From Neocallimastix lanati (nom. inval.) (lineage: Eukaryota > Neocallimastigomycota > Neocallimastigomycetes > Neocallimastigales > Neocallimastigaceae): a DNA stretch of 64,000 bases. Under the pieces are notes generated by a model. The model did not search any database, was not told where the DNA came from, and saw nothing but the letters and a program-made list of their open reading frames with translations. The stretch spans positions 106,001 to 170,000 of the forward strand of contig JACVTC010000129.1 of the NCBI GenBank assembly GCA_016946835.1. Reading direction: 5' to 3'. Positions within the stretch are counted from its first letter, which is position 1. Every line of letters starts with the position of its first letter. Below are positions 28,107-41,921 of the stretch, in pieces. A program made the position numbers and the translations under genes.

Positions 28107-31100
28107 ATGCCTTCAACAACATATCAATCTGAAAATGTTCCTCACCCACCAGTTCATGCTATTATAGAAGAAAATCCAGTTATTGGCACACTTTACTTAA
28201 AAGATAATACCGCTTTCCAAGGTATTTCTTTTGGTGCTCAACGTTCTATTGCTGGTGAATGTGTTTTCCAAACTGGTAAGAATTTTTTCATATTATTATT
28301 ATTTCCTTTTATTTTTACCAATAAATATTTATATCTATATCTATCTATATATATTTTTTTAAATGTACTAATGTATAAATTTAATTTATTTATATATATC
28401 TATTTTTTTTTTTATTTACCCTCAATTTTTTCTTTTTATAATATATATATATATATATAATTTTTTTTTTTCTTCTTCTTTTGTCAATTCTTCAATTCTA
28501 TATTTGTTTATTTTTTTTAAAATAAAAAAAAAAAAAAATAAATAAATATTTTATATAAATTATAAAAATATAAATAATTTAAAAATATTATGATTATACA
28601 AATTTCACTATTAAAAATATTATATATATAAAAAACAAACAAATGAAAACATTATATATCAAATAAAAAATATTAAACATTATTAAATTTTAAAAATAAA
28701 ATATACAAAAAAGGTATGGTTGGTTATCCAGAATCTTTAACCGATCCATCTTACAGAGGACAAATTCTTGTTTTAACATTTCCATTAGTTGGTAACTATG
28801 GTGTTCCATCAAGAGATGAAGTTGAAAAGGAATTAAATAATTTACCAAAATACTTTGAATCTTCACAAATTCATATTGCTGGTTTAATTATTGGTCAATA
28901 TTCTCTTGATTATTCACATTATTTAGCCAAGTCTTCATTATCTGACTGGTTAAAGGAAAATAATGTTCCAGCTTTATATGGTATTGATACTAGAGCTTTA
29001 ACCAAAAAGATTAGAAACAAGGGTGTTATGTTAGGAAAAATTTTATTCCAAAAATCGCTTGTTGGTGATAACAAAAAGTATGTTGATCCAAATGCCCCAG
29101 AATGGTTAAAAGAATTAGATGATGTTGAATGGCATGATCCAAATACCCGTAACTTAGTTGCTGAAGTTTCAACTAAGGAAATTCAATATTACAAGACTGA
29201 TCCAAGTATTGCAATTAAGGGTAAGGACGGAAAAACTCTTCAAATTTTAGTTATTGATGTTGGTATGAAGAATAATCAAATTAGATGTTTTGTTAAACGT
29301 GGTGTTGATATTAAGGTTGTTCCATGGGATTACGATTTCCTTAAGGATACAGACTATGATGCTGTTTTCGTTAGTAATGGTCCAGGTGATCCAAGTTCCT
29401 TAAAAATTACTATTGAACACTTAAAGGCACAAATTCAAAAACAAGACAAACCAATGTTCGGTATATGTCTCGGTCATCAACTTATTTCTTTAGCTGCTGG
29501 TGCTAAAACTAGAAAGATGAAGTTCGGTAATCGTGGTCATAATATCCCATGTACTGACATGAAAACTGGTCGTTGTTACATTACTTCCCAAAATCACGGT
29601 TATGCTGTTGATGCTAATTCTTTACCAGAGGGTTGGAAGGAATATTTTGTTAATGCTAACGATGCTTCTAATGAAGGTATTTACCATGAAACTCTTCCAT
29701 ACTTCAGTGTCCAATTCCACCCAGAAGCTACTCCAGGTCCAAAGGATACTGAATTCTTATTTGATGAATTCATTTCTATTGTTAAGCAATGCAAAGAAGC
29801 TGGTAAATTAGTTTCATTACCACAAAAGGAAAAGGTAAATACTCCAAAGCGTGTTAAAATTCGTAAGGTTTTAATTTTAGGTTCTGGTGGTTTATCTATT
29901 GGTCAAGCTGGTGAATTCGATTATTCTGGTTCTCAAGCTATTAAGGCTTTCAAGGAAGAAGGTATCTACACTATCTTAATTAATCCAAACATTGCTACCA
30001 TTCAAACTTCTAAAGGTCTTGCTGATAAGATCTACTTCCTTCCAGTTACTGCTGATTTCGTTCGTAAGGTTATCCGCCATGAAAAGCCAGATGGTATTTG
30101 CTGTACTTTTGGTGGTCAAACTGCCTTAAATGTTGGTGTTAAGTTAAAGAATGAATTCGAAGGCTTAGGTGTTAAAGTTTTAGGTACTCCAATTGAAACT
30201 ATTGAAATGACCGAAGATCGTGAATTATTTGCTCAAGCTTTATATGAAATTAATGAAAAGTGTGCTAAGAGTGAAGCTGCTTCTTCTCTTGAGGAAGCTA
30301 TTGAAGCTGCTAACCGTATTCAATACCCATTAATTATTCGTGCTGCGTACACTCTTGGTGGTTTAGGTTCCGGTTTTGCTGAAAATGAAGAACAATTAAA
30401 AGAAATTTGTAATAAGGCATTCGCAACCAGTCCACAAGTTTTAGTTGAAAGATCTATGAAGGGTTGGAAAGAAATTGAATATGAAGTTGTTAGAGATATA
30501 AATGATAACTGTGTTACTGTATGTAACATGGAAAACTTTGATCCATTAGGTATTCACACTGGTGATTCTATTGTTGTTGCCCCATCTCAAACTCTTTCTG
30601 ATGAAGACTACATGATGCTTCGTAATACTGCTATCAATGTTGTACGTCACTTAGGTGTTGTTGGTGAATGTAACATCCAATATGCTCTTAATCCACAATC
30701 TAAGGAATACTGTATTATTGAAGTTAATGCTCGTCTTTCTAGATCTTCTGCTTTAGCTTCTAAGGCCACTGGTTATCCATTAGCCTTTGTCGCTGCTAAA
30801 TTAGCTTTAGGTATTCCATTAACTGAAGTTATGAACAATGTTACTAAGTCTACTATTGCTTGCTTCGAACCAAGTTTAGATTACTGTATTGTTAAGATCC
30901 CAAGATGGGATTTAAAGAAATTCAACAGAGTCAGTACTAAGATTTCATCCTCTATGAAGAGTGTTGGTGAAGTTATGGCTATTGGTAGAACCTTTGAAGA
31001 AACTATTCAAAAGGCTATTCGTGCTGTGGATGATTCATTCATCGGTTTTGGTATGGACAAGAATATTCCGTCTCTTGAAGATGAATTAATTCATCCATCT

Positions 31101-34100
31101 GATCAACGTTTATTTGCTATTGGTAATGCTTTCCATAAGGGTTACACTGTTGATAAGATTTGGGAATTAACTAGAATTGATAAATGGTTCTTAAACAAGC
31201 TTAAGAACATTGTTGATTTAGAACAAAAAATTGCTAATTATACTCCATCTACTCTTCCAAAGGGTATTTTATTAAGTTCTAAGCAATTAGGTTTCTCTGA
31301 TGTCCAACTTGCTAAGATCTTACAAACCTCTGAATTAGCTATAAGAAAAATACGTACCGATTACCAAATTAAGCCATTCGTTAAACAAATTGATACGGTA
31401 GCTGCTGAATTCCCATGTTATACGAACTACTTATATATGACTTATAATGCAGTTGAACATGATATAGACTTTAATGATCATGGTGTCATGGTTCTTGGTA
31501 GTGGTGTCTACCGTATTGGTAGTAGTGTTGAATTCGATTGGTGTGCTGTCCGTGCTATTCGTACCTTACGTGAAAATCATGTTAAGACTATTATGGTTAA
31601 CTACAACCCAGAAACTGTCAGTACAGATTATGATGAAGCTGATAGATTGTACTTTGAAACTTTAACTCTTGAAAGAGTTTTAGATATTTACGAAATTGAA
31701 AACTCCGAAGGTGTTATCATTTCTATGGGTGGTCAAACTCCAAACAACATTGCTTTACGTTTACATCGTCAAAATGTCAAGATCTTAGGTACTTCTCCAG
31801 AAATGATTGATAATGCCGAAAACAGATACAAGTTCTCTCGTATGTTAGATAAAATTGGTGTTGATCAACCACAATGGAAGGAATTAACTAGTATAAATGA
31901 AGCCTCTAAATTCTGTGAAGATGTTGGATACCCCGTTCTTGTTAGACCTTCCTATGTCCTTTCTGGTGCTGCTATGAATGTAGTTTATTCTGAAAATGAT
32001 TTACAAAACTTCTTAGAACAAGCTACTGCTGTTTCTAGAGAATATCCAGTCGTCATCACTAAGTACATTGAGGAAGCTAAGGAAATTGAAATGGATGCTG
32101 TTGCTATTAACGGTAAATTAATCATGCATGTTATTTCTGAACACGTTGAAAATGCTGGTGTCCACTCTGGTGATGCTACCTTAGTATTACCACCACAAGA
32201 TTTAGATCCAGAAACTATTAAGAAGCTCGAAAATGCTACCAGAAAGATTGGTATGGCCTTAAATGTCACTGGTCCATACAACATTCAATTTATTGCTAAG
32301 AACAATGAAATTAAGGTTATTGAATGTAACGTTAGATCCTCTAGATCCTTCCCATTCGTTTCAAAGGTAGTTGATATTGATTTAATTGAATTAGCCACTA
32401 AGGTTATGCTCAACTTACCAATTGATACTGAAAAATTAGAAAATGTTACCTATGATCGTGTTGCTGTTAAGGTACCACAATTCAGTTTCAGTAGACTTAC
32501 TGGTGCTGATCCAGTTCTTGGTGTTGAAATGGCTTCCACTGGTGAAGTTGCTTGTTTCGGTGACAATAAGTACGAAGCTTACTTAAAGGCCCTTCTTTCT
32601 ACTGGTTTCACCCTTCCAAAGAAGAATATTTTATTATCTATTGGTTCCTACAAGGAAAAGGAAGAATTCTTACCTTCCGTTAAACGTCTTCATGAAATGG
32701 GATTCCAACTCTTTGCTACTTCTGGTACTGCCGATTTCATTCATGAACATGGCATTCCTGTCAAGTACTTAGAAGCCATTGATAACGAAAAGGGTCCATA
32801 CCAAGAATACAGTCTTTCTCAACATTTATCCAACAACCTTATCGATTTATATATTAACTTACCATCAAAGAACAGATTCAGACGTCCAGCTAGTTACATT
32901 AGTACTGGTTACAAGACCAGAAGAATGGCTATCGATTTAGCTGTTCCATTAATTACTAACGTTAAGTGTGCCAAGCTTTTCGTTGAAGCTCTTAGCAGAA
33001 ACTTCAAGTTTGATATTTCCTCCAACGATTTTAAGACCAGTCACCATACTGCTCAAGTTCCTGGTTTAATTAATGTTCAAACCTTCTTTAGCAATTTGTC
33101 TAAAAGTAAGGTTGATGAAGCTGGTAGCTTCTCCACCCTTACAAAGGGTGCTATTGCTGGTGGTTTCACTGTCACTAGTCTTATGCCAATTGGTAAGGAT
33201 TGTATTCTTAGTAAAACTTCTGAATTACAAAACACCCAAAACAATTGTCACGGCAAGTCTTACTGTGATTACATTCTTAACGCTTATGCTACGCCAACGA
33301 ATATTGAAGAAATTGATAATCTTGTCCACGATACTACTTCATTATTCGTTCCACTTATCGACAATAACCCGGATAACTTAAAGGATAAGATGTCTGAAAT
33401 TATTGAATTCTTAAATAAATGGCCATCTTCCTTCCCAGTCGTTGCTGATGCTAAGAATGCTGATTTAGCTGCCTTCTTATTCCTCGCCAGCTTACAAAAT
33501 AGAGCCGTTCACATTACTAATGTTACCACTGAACAAGATATTAATTTGATTTCTATCAGTAAAGAAAAGGGTATTAAGGTTTCTTGCGATGTGAATATCT
33601 ATAACCTTTTCCTTACCAATGAAGACTTTGATTCCAAGTATCTTTCTTCTCCATCTGATGTCGATGCTCTCTGGGCTAATATTGATGTGATTGATTGTTT
33701 CTCTGTTGGTTCTACTCCATACTACGTTGCTAAGGAAAATGGTCATGAAAGTACTTCTGTTGGTCTTGAAGAAGCTTTACCACTTTTATTAACTGCTGTG
33801 AACGATGGTAGACTTACTCTTAATGATGTTATTGACCGTTTATACCATAATCCACGTCGTATTTTCGATGTTCCAGAACAAGCCAATACCTACGTTGAAA
33901 TTGAACTTGACCGAAAGATTGATGTTGTTAAGAACAGTTTTGAAACTTCTAGTACTGAATGGTCAGCTTTAGAAGGTAAGACTTTATACGGTCATGTTCA
34001 TCGTACTGTCATCAGAGGTCAAACCGTTTACTTAGATGGAGACTTCTTCCCAGAAGCTGTTAAGGGTCGTGATTTATCTGCTATTGTTAATATAACGAAT

Positions 34101-35300
34101 ACCCCACATATTCAAAAGGAAACTACCCTTATTGCTGCTTCACCAAAGAGTCCAAGAAGAATTAGAACTGTTTCTTTATCTGAAGGTTCTGAAAAATCTC
34201 TTTCCAGATCCACCTCCGAACAATCTGGTTTAACCAACTTAATGAAGTCTCAAGTTAAGCCACGTATGCCATTATCCGCTGAACCAAAGGGAATATTAAG
34301 AAATCCACGTTCTCAATACATTGCTGATCTTCCAAATTCCTTATCTTCTATCTTTGGAGGTGCTTCTCCATTCTACAGACAACATATTCTTACTGTTCGT
34401 CAATTCGATCGTGATAATCTTCATTTATTATTCGGTGTTGCTCAAGAAATGCGTACGATTGTTGAAAGACAAGGTTACATTCCATTATTAACTGGTAGAA
34501 TCCTTTGTACCGCTTTCTATGAACCATCTACTCGTACTTGCTCTTCCTTCGAAACTGCTATGTTAAGATTAGGTGGTTCTGTTGTTCCAATTAAGGAAAG
34601 TACTTCCTCTGTCACTAAGGGTGAAACACTTCAAGATACTATTAGAACTGTAGGTATGTACGCTGATGTCATTGCTCTTCGTCATCCACAACCAGGAGCT
34701 GCCGCTTTAGCCGCTAAGTACTCTACTATTCCAATTATTAATGCTGGTGATGGTATTGGTGAACATCCAACTCAAGCCTTCTTGGATGCTTTCACTATTC
34801 GTGAAGAATTAGGTACCTTAAATAACTTAACTATTACTCTTGTTGGTGATTTAAAGAATGGTCGTACTGTCCACTCTCTTTGCAGACTTCTTAGTAACTA
34901 TCAAATTAAGATTAACTATGTTTCTCCAGATTCCTTAAAGATGCCAAGAGATATTATTGAGGAACTTGATAAGATGAATGTTCAACAAAAGGAATACACT
35001 GACTTAAATGAAGTTATTGCTGATACTGATGTTCTTTATGTCACTCGTATTCAAAAGGAACGTTTCACAAGTGAAGAAGAATACAAGAGGGTATTCAACT
35101 CTTACATTATTACTAACTCTGTATTAAGTACTGCTAAATCCAGTATGATTGTTATGCATCCACTTCCACGTGTTAATGAAATTTCACCAGAAGTCGATTT
35201 TGATCCACGTGCTGCTTACTTCCGTCAAATGAAGTATGGTTTATATGTTAGAATGGCTTTACTTGCATTAGTTTTAGGAAAACGTAATTTACAAAATTAA
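28107..35300 (+). CDS. URA2: CAD-type multifunctional pyrimidine protein (GATase-CPSase-pseudoDHOase-ATCase)
   Basis: Exons are 28107-28275 and 28714-35300 (2251 residues; the family is about 2200). The protein makes carbamoyl phosphate from glutamine and passes it to aspartate transcarbamylase, the first two steps of UMP synthesis, in the cytosol. Seen in order: glutaminase with FGICLGHQL (nucleophile Cys308) and QFHPE (His392, Glu394); two carbamoyl-phosphate synthetase halves (from about 440; [16 protein letters not shown] and [15 protein letters not shown]); an allosteric MGS-like domain with [10 protein letters not shown] near 1389; and a dihydroorotase-like domain (about 1500-1850) lacking the HxH metal motif, so inactive as in fungal Ura2. 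A basic/Ser linker with RRIRTVSLS near 1872 is a possible kinase site. The transcarbamylase ends the protein with FYEPSTRT near 1991 and MHPLPRVNE near 2203. The split Gly codon joins FQTG to MVGYPE as in homologues. Feedback by UTP is known for the family, not shown here. Confidence 0.97.
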
Positions 35301-35386
35301 TTTGAAACTTTTAAAGGGAAAACAAAAAAAAAAAAAAAAAAAAAAAGCGAAGTAATTTATCGAAATATATTTAATAGCGTCTAATA

Positions 35387-35429
<43 letters not shown>

Positions 35430-35458
35430 AAGAATTGAGAAATAATAATTATAATTAA

Positions 35459-35489
<31 letters not shown>

Positions 35490-35634
35490 TGAAGTAAAAA
35501 TATTAATATTATTATTATTTATATTTTTATTTTATATTTTTTATGTAATATTTTATTATTATTATTCTTTTTTCTTTCTTTCTTTCTTTTTCTGTTTATA
35601 TATATTAAAATTAATATTTAGCAAATATCATAAA

Positions 35635-35670
<36 letters not shown>

Positions 35671-36154
35671 TATTATTATTAAATTTATATTAATTTATCA
35701 TTTGATATTCATAGAAAAAAAAATTTTTTTTTTTATCAATTACTATATTAATAAATAGTAATTGATACCAAAAAAAAAAAAAAAAAAAAAATTATAAAAG
35801 AAAAAAAATTCATTTAAAAAGAACAAAAGGACTATTTCTAGAAATAATAAAAAAAAAAAAAATAACATCAATTTTTATATTTATATTAAGAAATTATATA
35901 TTATTTAAATTTTAAAAAAATATTTAAAGAATTTTAATTATATATAATTTAATATATTTTTCTTTTCTTTTGTTATTTTTTATTATAAAGAAATTCAAAG
36001 AAAAGGAAGAAAAAAAAAATCTTTAAAAAAAAATTATATAAAAAATCTTTTTTAAAATAATCTTTTTGAAAAACTAATTATTATATTCAAATCGTCAATT
36101 ATAAAACCAAAAAAAAAAAGTTGTAATTTGTTATTTAATAAAATATATATATAT

Positions 36155-36204
<50 letters not shown>

Positions 36205-36273
36205 ATTTTTTAATATAAATATGTTAATCTTTTATTTTTTATTTTTTATTTTTTAATAATAAAGGTGTTTGCA

Positions 36274-36333
<60 letters not shown>

Positions 36334-36477
36334 TTATTTATTTGTCATTACCTGCTTATAATGATTTATTTATATTTTTATAATATATATAAGGATAACC
36401 AAAAAAATTAATAAAACTCATATATATATATATATATATATATATGATTTTTAGTTCATATTATTATATTATATATT

Positions 36478-36617
36478 GTTCCTTCTTGGTGGAACTTTAG
36501 CTTTAAATGAGCTACCGATTATCGATAGAGGGGAACAGAGACAATTAAATGAACTACTTTTCAAAGGTTCATCTGAGTCAACCTGTTCATAAAAATTGTG
36601 GGCTTGGCGGAATTCTT
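36478..36617. repeat. 5' extension of dispersed repeat copy 1 containing a partial inverted copy
   Basis: This 140-base stretch is complex sequence absent from copy 2. It contains TAGCTTTAAATGAGCTAC (about 36498-36515), which is nearly the reverse complement of the TAGCTCATTTAAGCTA segment inside the repeat at about 36642-36657. It may be a partial inverted insertion or a fold-back arm. Confidence 0.5.
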
Positions 36618-36863
36618 AACTAGCGTAATACCTATCCTAAGTAGCTCATTTAAGCTATTATTTGATAGGTATTCCAAAGAAATACCCAATCTTAAACCAA
36701 GAGCGTCGACGTCGTACTAATAAGGCATAATGATAATACAGGATCATCATCTATTTCTACGAAGGGTGAATCTCGCCTCATTTGTTCAATAAATGATGAA
36801 TCCTTGGGAGTAATTTAGTGGACACCACACTATCTATTTATTTTAAAGATGTTTACTTCTAGG

Positions 36864-36921
<58 letters not shown>

Positions 36922-37083
36922 TTATTTGTTAGGAAGGGAGAATTCCCGCATAGTACAACTTGCCAGAAATACATAGTTAATTTTTGAACTTTTTTATTTT
37001 TAATTTCAAATGTACTTTTCACCTACACATATTTTTTATAATAAAATTAATAAATTTATGGAAGTGTATTCTCTTCCCTGTCT
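36618..37083 (+). repeat. dispersed A-tailed repeat, copy 1
   Basis: Closely matches copy 2 (53376-53806) along its whole length, in the same orientation. Shared landmarks are AATACCTATC...GATAGGTATT (inverted arms), AAGAGCGTCGACGTCGTACT, AAGGCATAATGATAATACAG, TTTAGTGGACACCACACTAT and an end at TCTCTTCCCTGTCT followed by an A run (37084-37092). An (ATT)n expansion at about 36868-36920 is unique to this copy. On the minus strand a stretch of about 35 codons, including FVEIDDDPVLSLCLISTTS, keeps the frame seen in copy 2, but the rest is broken. It could be a short retroelement tailed on the plus strand or a decayed minus-strand coding fragment. Confidence 0.8.
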
Positions 37084-38085
37084 AAAAAAAAAATAATAAT
37101 AATAATAAAATAAAATAAAATAATATAATAATATATATATACATATATATATAATTTGTAAAGTTTATTTATAATATTTTAAAGAGTATAAAAAGAAATA
37201 AAAATTAAAAGAATTTTAATCAGAGAGGAGAGGAGAGACCTTTAAACTTTGAAAATTTGATATAATGGATTTTATTTTATTTTATTTTTTATTTTTTAAA
37301 AAAAATTAAAAAATGGTGAAAGGAATCAAATTGACTAGATGATTTAAATTTTTATTACTAAAGAAAGATATAATTTTTTTTTTGTTTTTTGTTATGTTAT
37401 AATCTATAAAACATTCTTAATTATTTTAATTTTTATTTTTTTAATTTTTTATTTTATTTTAGGTATATATATAAAAAATAAAAAAATTAATTAATAGTAA
37501 ATCTGTATTACACGTGTATAAATCACTAAATTCTATTATTTTATACATTATATATGTATAAAATACATAAATAATGTAATGATTGGTAAGGAAATAGAGT
37601 ATTTTTAAAAAAAAATTAAATAGATCCCTTATATATTACTAATATATTATTGATTGGATATTATTTCATTTTTTCTATTTAAAATATAAAATATTTGTAT
37701 TATATGGTGATTTTTATAAATTTTATTCAGAATAAAAATTATAATATTTATTTATTTAATATTAATTTATTACCTATTTATTTATTTATTAATTTAATTA
37801 TTTATCTATTTATTTATTTATTAATTTAATTAATTAATTATTTAATTATCTGTTTATTTATTTATTATTTATTTATTTATTATTTATTTATTATTTATTT
37901 ATTTATTATTTATTTATTTATTATTTATTTATTTATTATTTATTATTTAAATATAAAAAATTTAAAAATTAATAATTAAAAGCAATAAAATATGATTATT
38001 CCATCAAATAAACAACAAATTAAATATATTCATATATATTGACTTTTATATAAATCAATATTCATATATATATATAAAAGACATT

Positions 38086-38159
<74 letters not shown>

Positions 38160-38586
38160 GTTAATTTTGAAAAAAAATTTTTTTTTCTTTGCTTTGGTAT
38201 TTTTATGTCATCACTTTGTTAGAATATATTACAATTAGAGTATATTAAAAAAAAAAAAAATTATTTATTGTATCAATACATAGGTATAATACCAATATTA
38301 ATTTTATAAAACAACAAACAATATATTATAATAATAATGATAATAAAACTTTTATATATATTCTAATAATTAAATAATTATTAATAATAATTATATATTT
38401 AAATTTTTATAAAAAAATAATATATTCCATAATTATGGATTTGACATTTTATTAAAATATATATATATATATATATATATATTATTCATTATTCAAATAT
38501 TTTTACTATTTTATTTTATTTTATTTTATTTTTTTAATATCGTAAATATTTTATGTTCATATTGTTAAATAGTATTTAATACCAGC

Positions 38587-39005
38587 ATGTCAATATCGTC
38601 CATTACTTCAAAAATTCCAAACAGATTAATTGGTTTACCTCAATTAATCCCGTCAACTTCAAGATTAATCACAAATTCATATTATACAAATTTACGTAAT
38701 ATTAATACTAATCTTAATATTAAATTATATTCTACTCAAAAAGATGATAATAATAAAGAAAATGAAAAACAAAAAAAGAATGTTAGTGATTTTGATGCTA
38801 TGAAGCTCGGTGAAGAAAAATTAAAGGAACAAAAGAAACAAAATGGTCCACCAAAACAAAAAAAAGAAAAAAAGGAAAATAAAAATAAAGATAATAAGGA
38901 AAATTCAGGAGAACAAGAAACACACTTTTTAAGAAATATTTTCCTTTTCTCTAGTGCTATCGGTCTTTCTTCTTTATTATACTATGGTAAGTAATAATTT
39001 TAATT

Positions 39006-39039
<34 letters not shown>

Positions 39040-39762
39040 ATTTTTTTTTTATTTATTTTATAAAGGATTTCATATCCTTTTTAAAAATATATTAGTATTT
39101 AACCTATTGAAATTTTATTATATCTAATTGAATTGAAATTAATAATATTTATATATAAATTGAGAATATAAAATTATAAGAATATGATTAAAATTCGATA
39201 ATGATACAAATTACAATTATTATTATTTTTTTTTCCTAAAAATTATTTTAACATTAAACGTATAAATTAATATAATAATAAAAACAAAAAAAAAAAAATT
39301 CTTTTTTTTTTTTATTTTTTCTAAAGGTCGTCCATTTGAAAAGACTGATTCTTTAAAACCAGAAGCTTGGATAGAAAGATCCAAAAAAAGAATTGATGAC
39401 AAAGTAATTATCAATAAAATTAAAATACAATAAAAGAAAGAAAGAAAAAAAAAATAATAATAATAATAAAAATAAAAAAAATAACCAATACATAATAATT
39501 TTATAATAAGAAAAAAAAAGTATAAACCAAATTTACAATTATAACAATTTATTTAATGATTATTATTATTTTTGTTATAAATGTATGCATATATATATTT
39601 TGTAAATAATTACAATTATTCATTTCTCTTACGATAGAAAAATGCTGAAAAGAAACTTTTACCAGATCTTTTACCAGAACCATATGGTCACCCATACACT
39701 TTAGTTCTTAATTTAGATGATACCTTAATTTCAGTTGAATGGGAGGTAAATTTAAAATGTTT

Positions 39763-39796
<34 letters not shown>

Positions 39797-39824
39797 AATA
39801 AAGGATAATGAAGAAAAATAGTCA

Positions 39825-39857
<33 letters not shown>

Positions 39858-39890
39858 TTCTTTTTTCCTTTAATATTATTATTATTATTA

Positions 39891-39923
<33 letters not shown>

Positions 39924-41069
39924 TTGTTTTAAAAAATATATATATATATTTATTTTTATATTAATAGAGAGAAAAAGGTTGGAGAATTGCAAAAAGACCA
40001 GGTTTAGATTTCTTTATTCAGTATTTATCAAACTTTTATGAAATTGTGGTTGTTTCAACTTCTTCACCAATTGTATGTATTAAACAATATAAATTTCAAA
40101 TTTATTTTAACTTTTTAATTATAAATTATTATTTTATAGATATATATATATCTATATATATATAATTTTTTTTTTTTATATTATTATTTTTTTTTTTATA
40201 GTATTTCTAATTAACTTAATATATTAATTTAATAATATATAAATATAAATGTTTTGATGATAATTTTTGATACTTTATGATATTTAATTCTTTTTTAATA
40301 GATTGCTGCTCCATTAATTGATAAAATTGATCCTTATGGATTAATTATGTATCGTTTATACAAAGATTCTTTAGTTACACATAAGAAGAAGCAAGTTAAA
40401 GATTTAAGTCAATATAATAGAGATGTTAAGAAAACAATATTAATTGATATTAATGCAGATGGTTTCGCTTTGCAACCAAATAATGGTATTACCATATCTA
40501 AATTTACTGGTGATAAGAATGATACCGAACTCTTAAAGTTAATTCCATTCTTAGAAAGTAATATATATATATATAATAATAAATTCATATTTATATTATA
40601 ATCAATATAAATTTATTATTTTATTTTATTTAATCCCAAAATTAATATAATATATTCTTATTCTTTTTCTTATTATTTAATACTTCTATTAAAATTTATT
40701 AATAAATAAATTATATATATATATATATGTATATATAATTTTTTATTTTTATTTGTTTTATTTATAAAAAATAATGAAAAGCTATGGTAATAACAGCTCC
40801 AGATGATGTTAGACCAGTTTTAAAATCTTATGCTAATAAATACATTCCAAAAGCTTTCGCTGATTACCAAGAAGAATTAAGAAAACAATTTAATGAAGAA
40901 CATAGACAAAAAATGGCCCATTTACATTTAAAGAGTAAGTTTTATTTTTTATTATTTTTTATTATTATTATTATTATTATTAGTATTATTTCTAAAATAA
41001 AATAAAATAAAATAAAATAAAAATAAAAAAAAAATAATAATATTTCTTATTTTATTATTATATCAATAC

Positions 41070-41100
<31 letters not shown>

Positions 41101-41595
41101 TTCAACCATTTTAAATAAATATATATATATATAATTTTTTTTTCCATGCTATTTTATGAAATATATTATTAAATGAATAATGTTAAAAAAAAAATCATAA
41201 TAATAATAATAATAATAAAATTAGATGATCCATCCAAAGGATTATTTGATACCTTATTAGGAGGTCGTGCTGATTCACATGAAGGTGTACTTGGTGTAAT
41301 TACTCCAGAATGGACTAACCCAGTTAATGAAATTGAAGAAAGAAGAGTTCAAACTCGTCATTCCTTCCTTACTAGAAGAGAAGAATGGGCTAAATTAATT
41401 GAGGAACAGAGAGAACTTCAACAAAAGGAAATTCAAAAACAATTAGATAAATTAGAAAAACGAAAAGAAGGTTTAAAGAACTTTGTTACCTTTGGTTTAT
41501 ATAAGAAATTTAAAAAGAATGATAATGATGATGATAAGAAAACAGAAGAAAAAGAAAATAATGATAATATTATTATTTTAGAAGAAAAGAAATAA
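38587..41595 (+). CDS. TIM50: Tim50, receptor of the inner-membrane protein translocase (7 exons)
   Basis: Exons are 38587-38986, 39327-39403, 39638-39745, 39968-40072, 40302-40557, 40782-40934 and 41225-41595 (489 residues; yeast Tim50 is 476). All joints keep phase. In yeast Tim50 receives presequence proteins from TOM and hands them to Tim23; in an anaerobic fungus the organelle would be the hydrogenosome (inference). Seen: an acid-free N-terminus rich in Arg/Ser/Thr/Asn (about 1-50), typical of matrix targeting; a charged Lys/Asn/Gln linker; one membrane segment, [18 protein letters not shown], near 116-133; then the FCP1-like domain with [15 protein letters not shown] near 182-196, [13 protein letters not shown] and [11 protein letters not shown]. 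The Asp pair of the phosphatase-like motif is degenerate, as is usual for Tim50. The C-terminus is a long Glu/Lys/Gln helix ending in a charged tail. Confidence 0.93.
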
Positions 41596-41876
41596 ATAAG
41601 GGTAAATAAAGAAGGGACAAAATAAATAAAAAAAAATAAAATAAAGATAGAAAAAAAAAACTAAAGATAAAAAAAAAAAAAAAGGTTTAATTGATTCCCA
41701 TCTATTATAAATATATGTATAATAATAATAATAAAAGAGAGATCTAAAATAAATAATCATAAGAAAAAAATATTTATATATAAATATGTAGATATATATA
41801 TATATATAAAATGATATTTATAAATAAAAATATTTATATATATATAAATATAAAAGATATCTATAAATAAAAATAA

Positions 41877-41921
<45 letters not shown>

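Larger units (their letters stand above)
35301..38586. other. intergenic spacer between CAD and TIM50
   Basis: Poly-A, poly-T and TA tracts, including A runs at about 35391-35427 and 36162-36201 and a TA tract at about 36277-36330. Copy 1 of the dispersed repeat lies in the middle. A TTATTTAT array fills about 37740-37950 and an AAT array about 38087-38155. No gene seen. Confidence 0.7.

Noticed and set aside
31985-32284. 99-codon minus-strand frame within CAD
   Set aside because: Antisense shadow of the synthetase domain.
28107-35300. Dictyostelium-like host because of the AT content and Asn runs
   Set aside because: The CAD dihydroorotase domain lacks the HxH motif as in fungi, and the F-BAR/DEP/RhoGAP arrangement is fungal.
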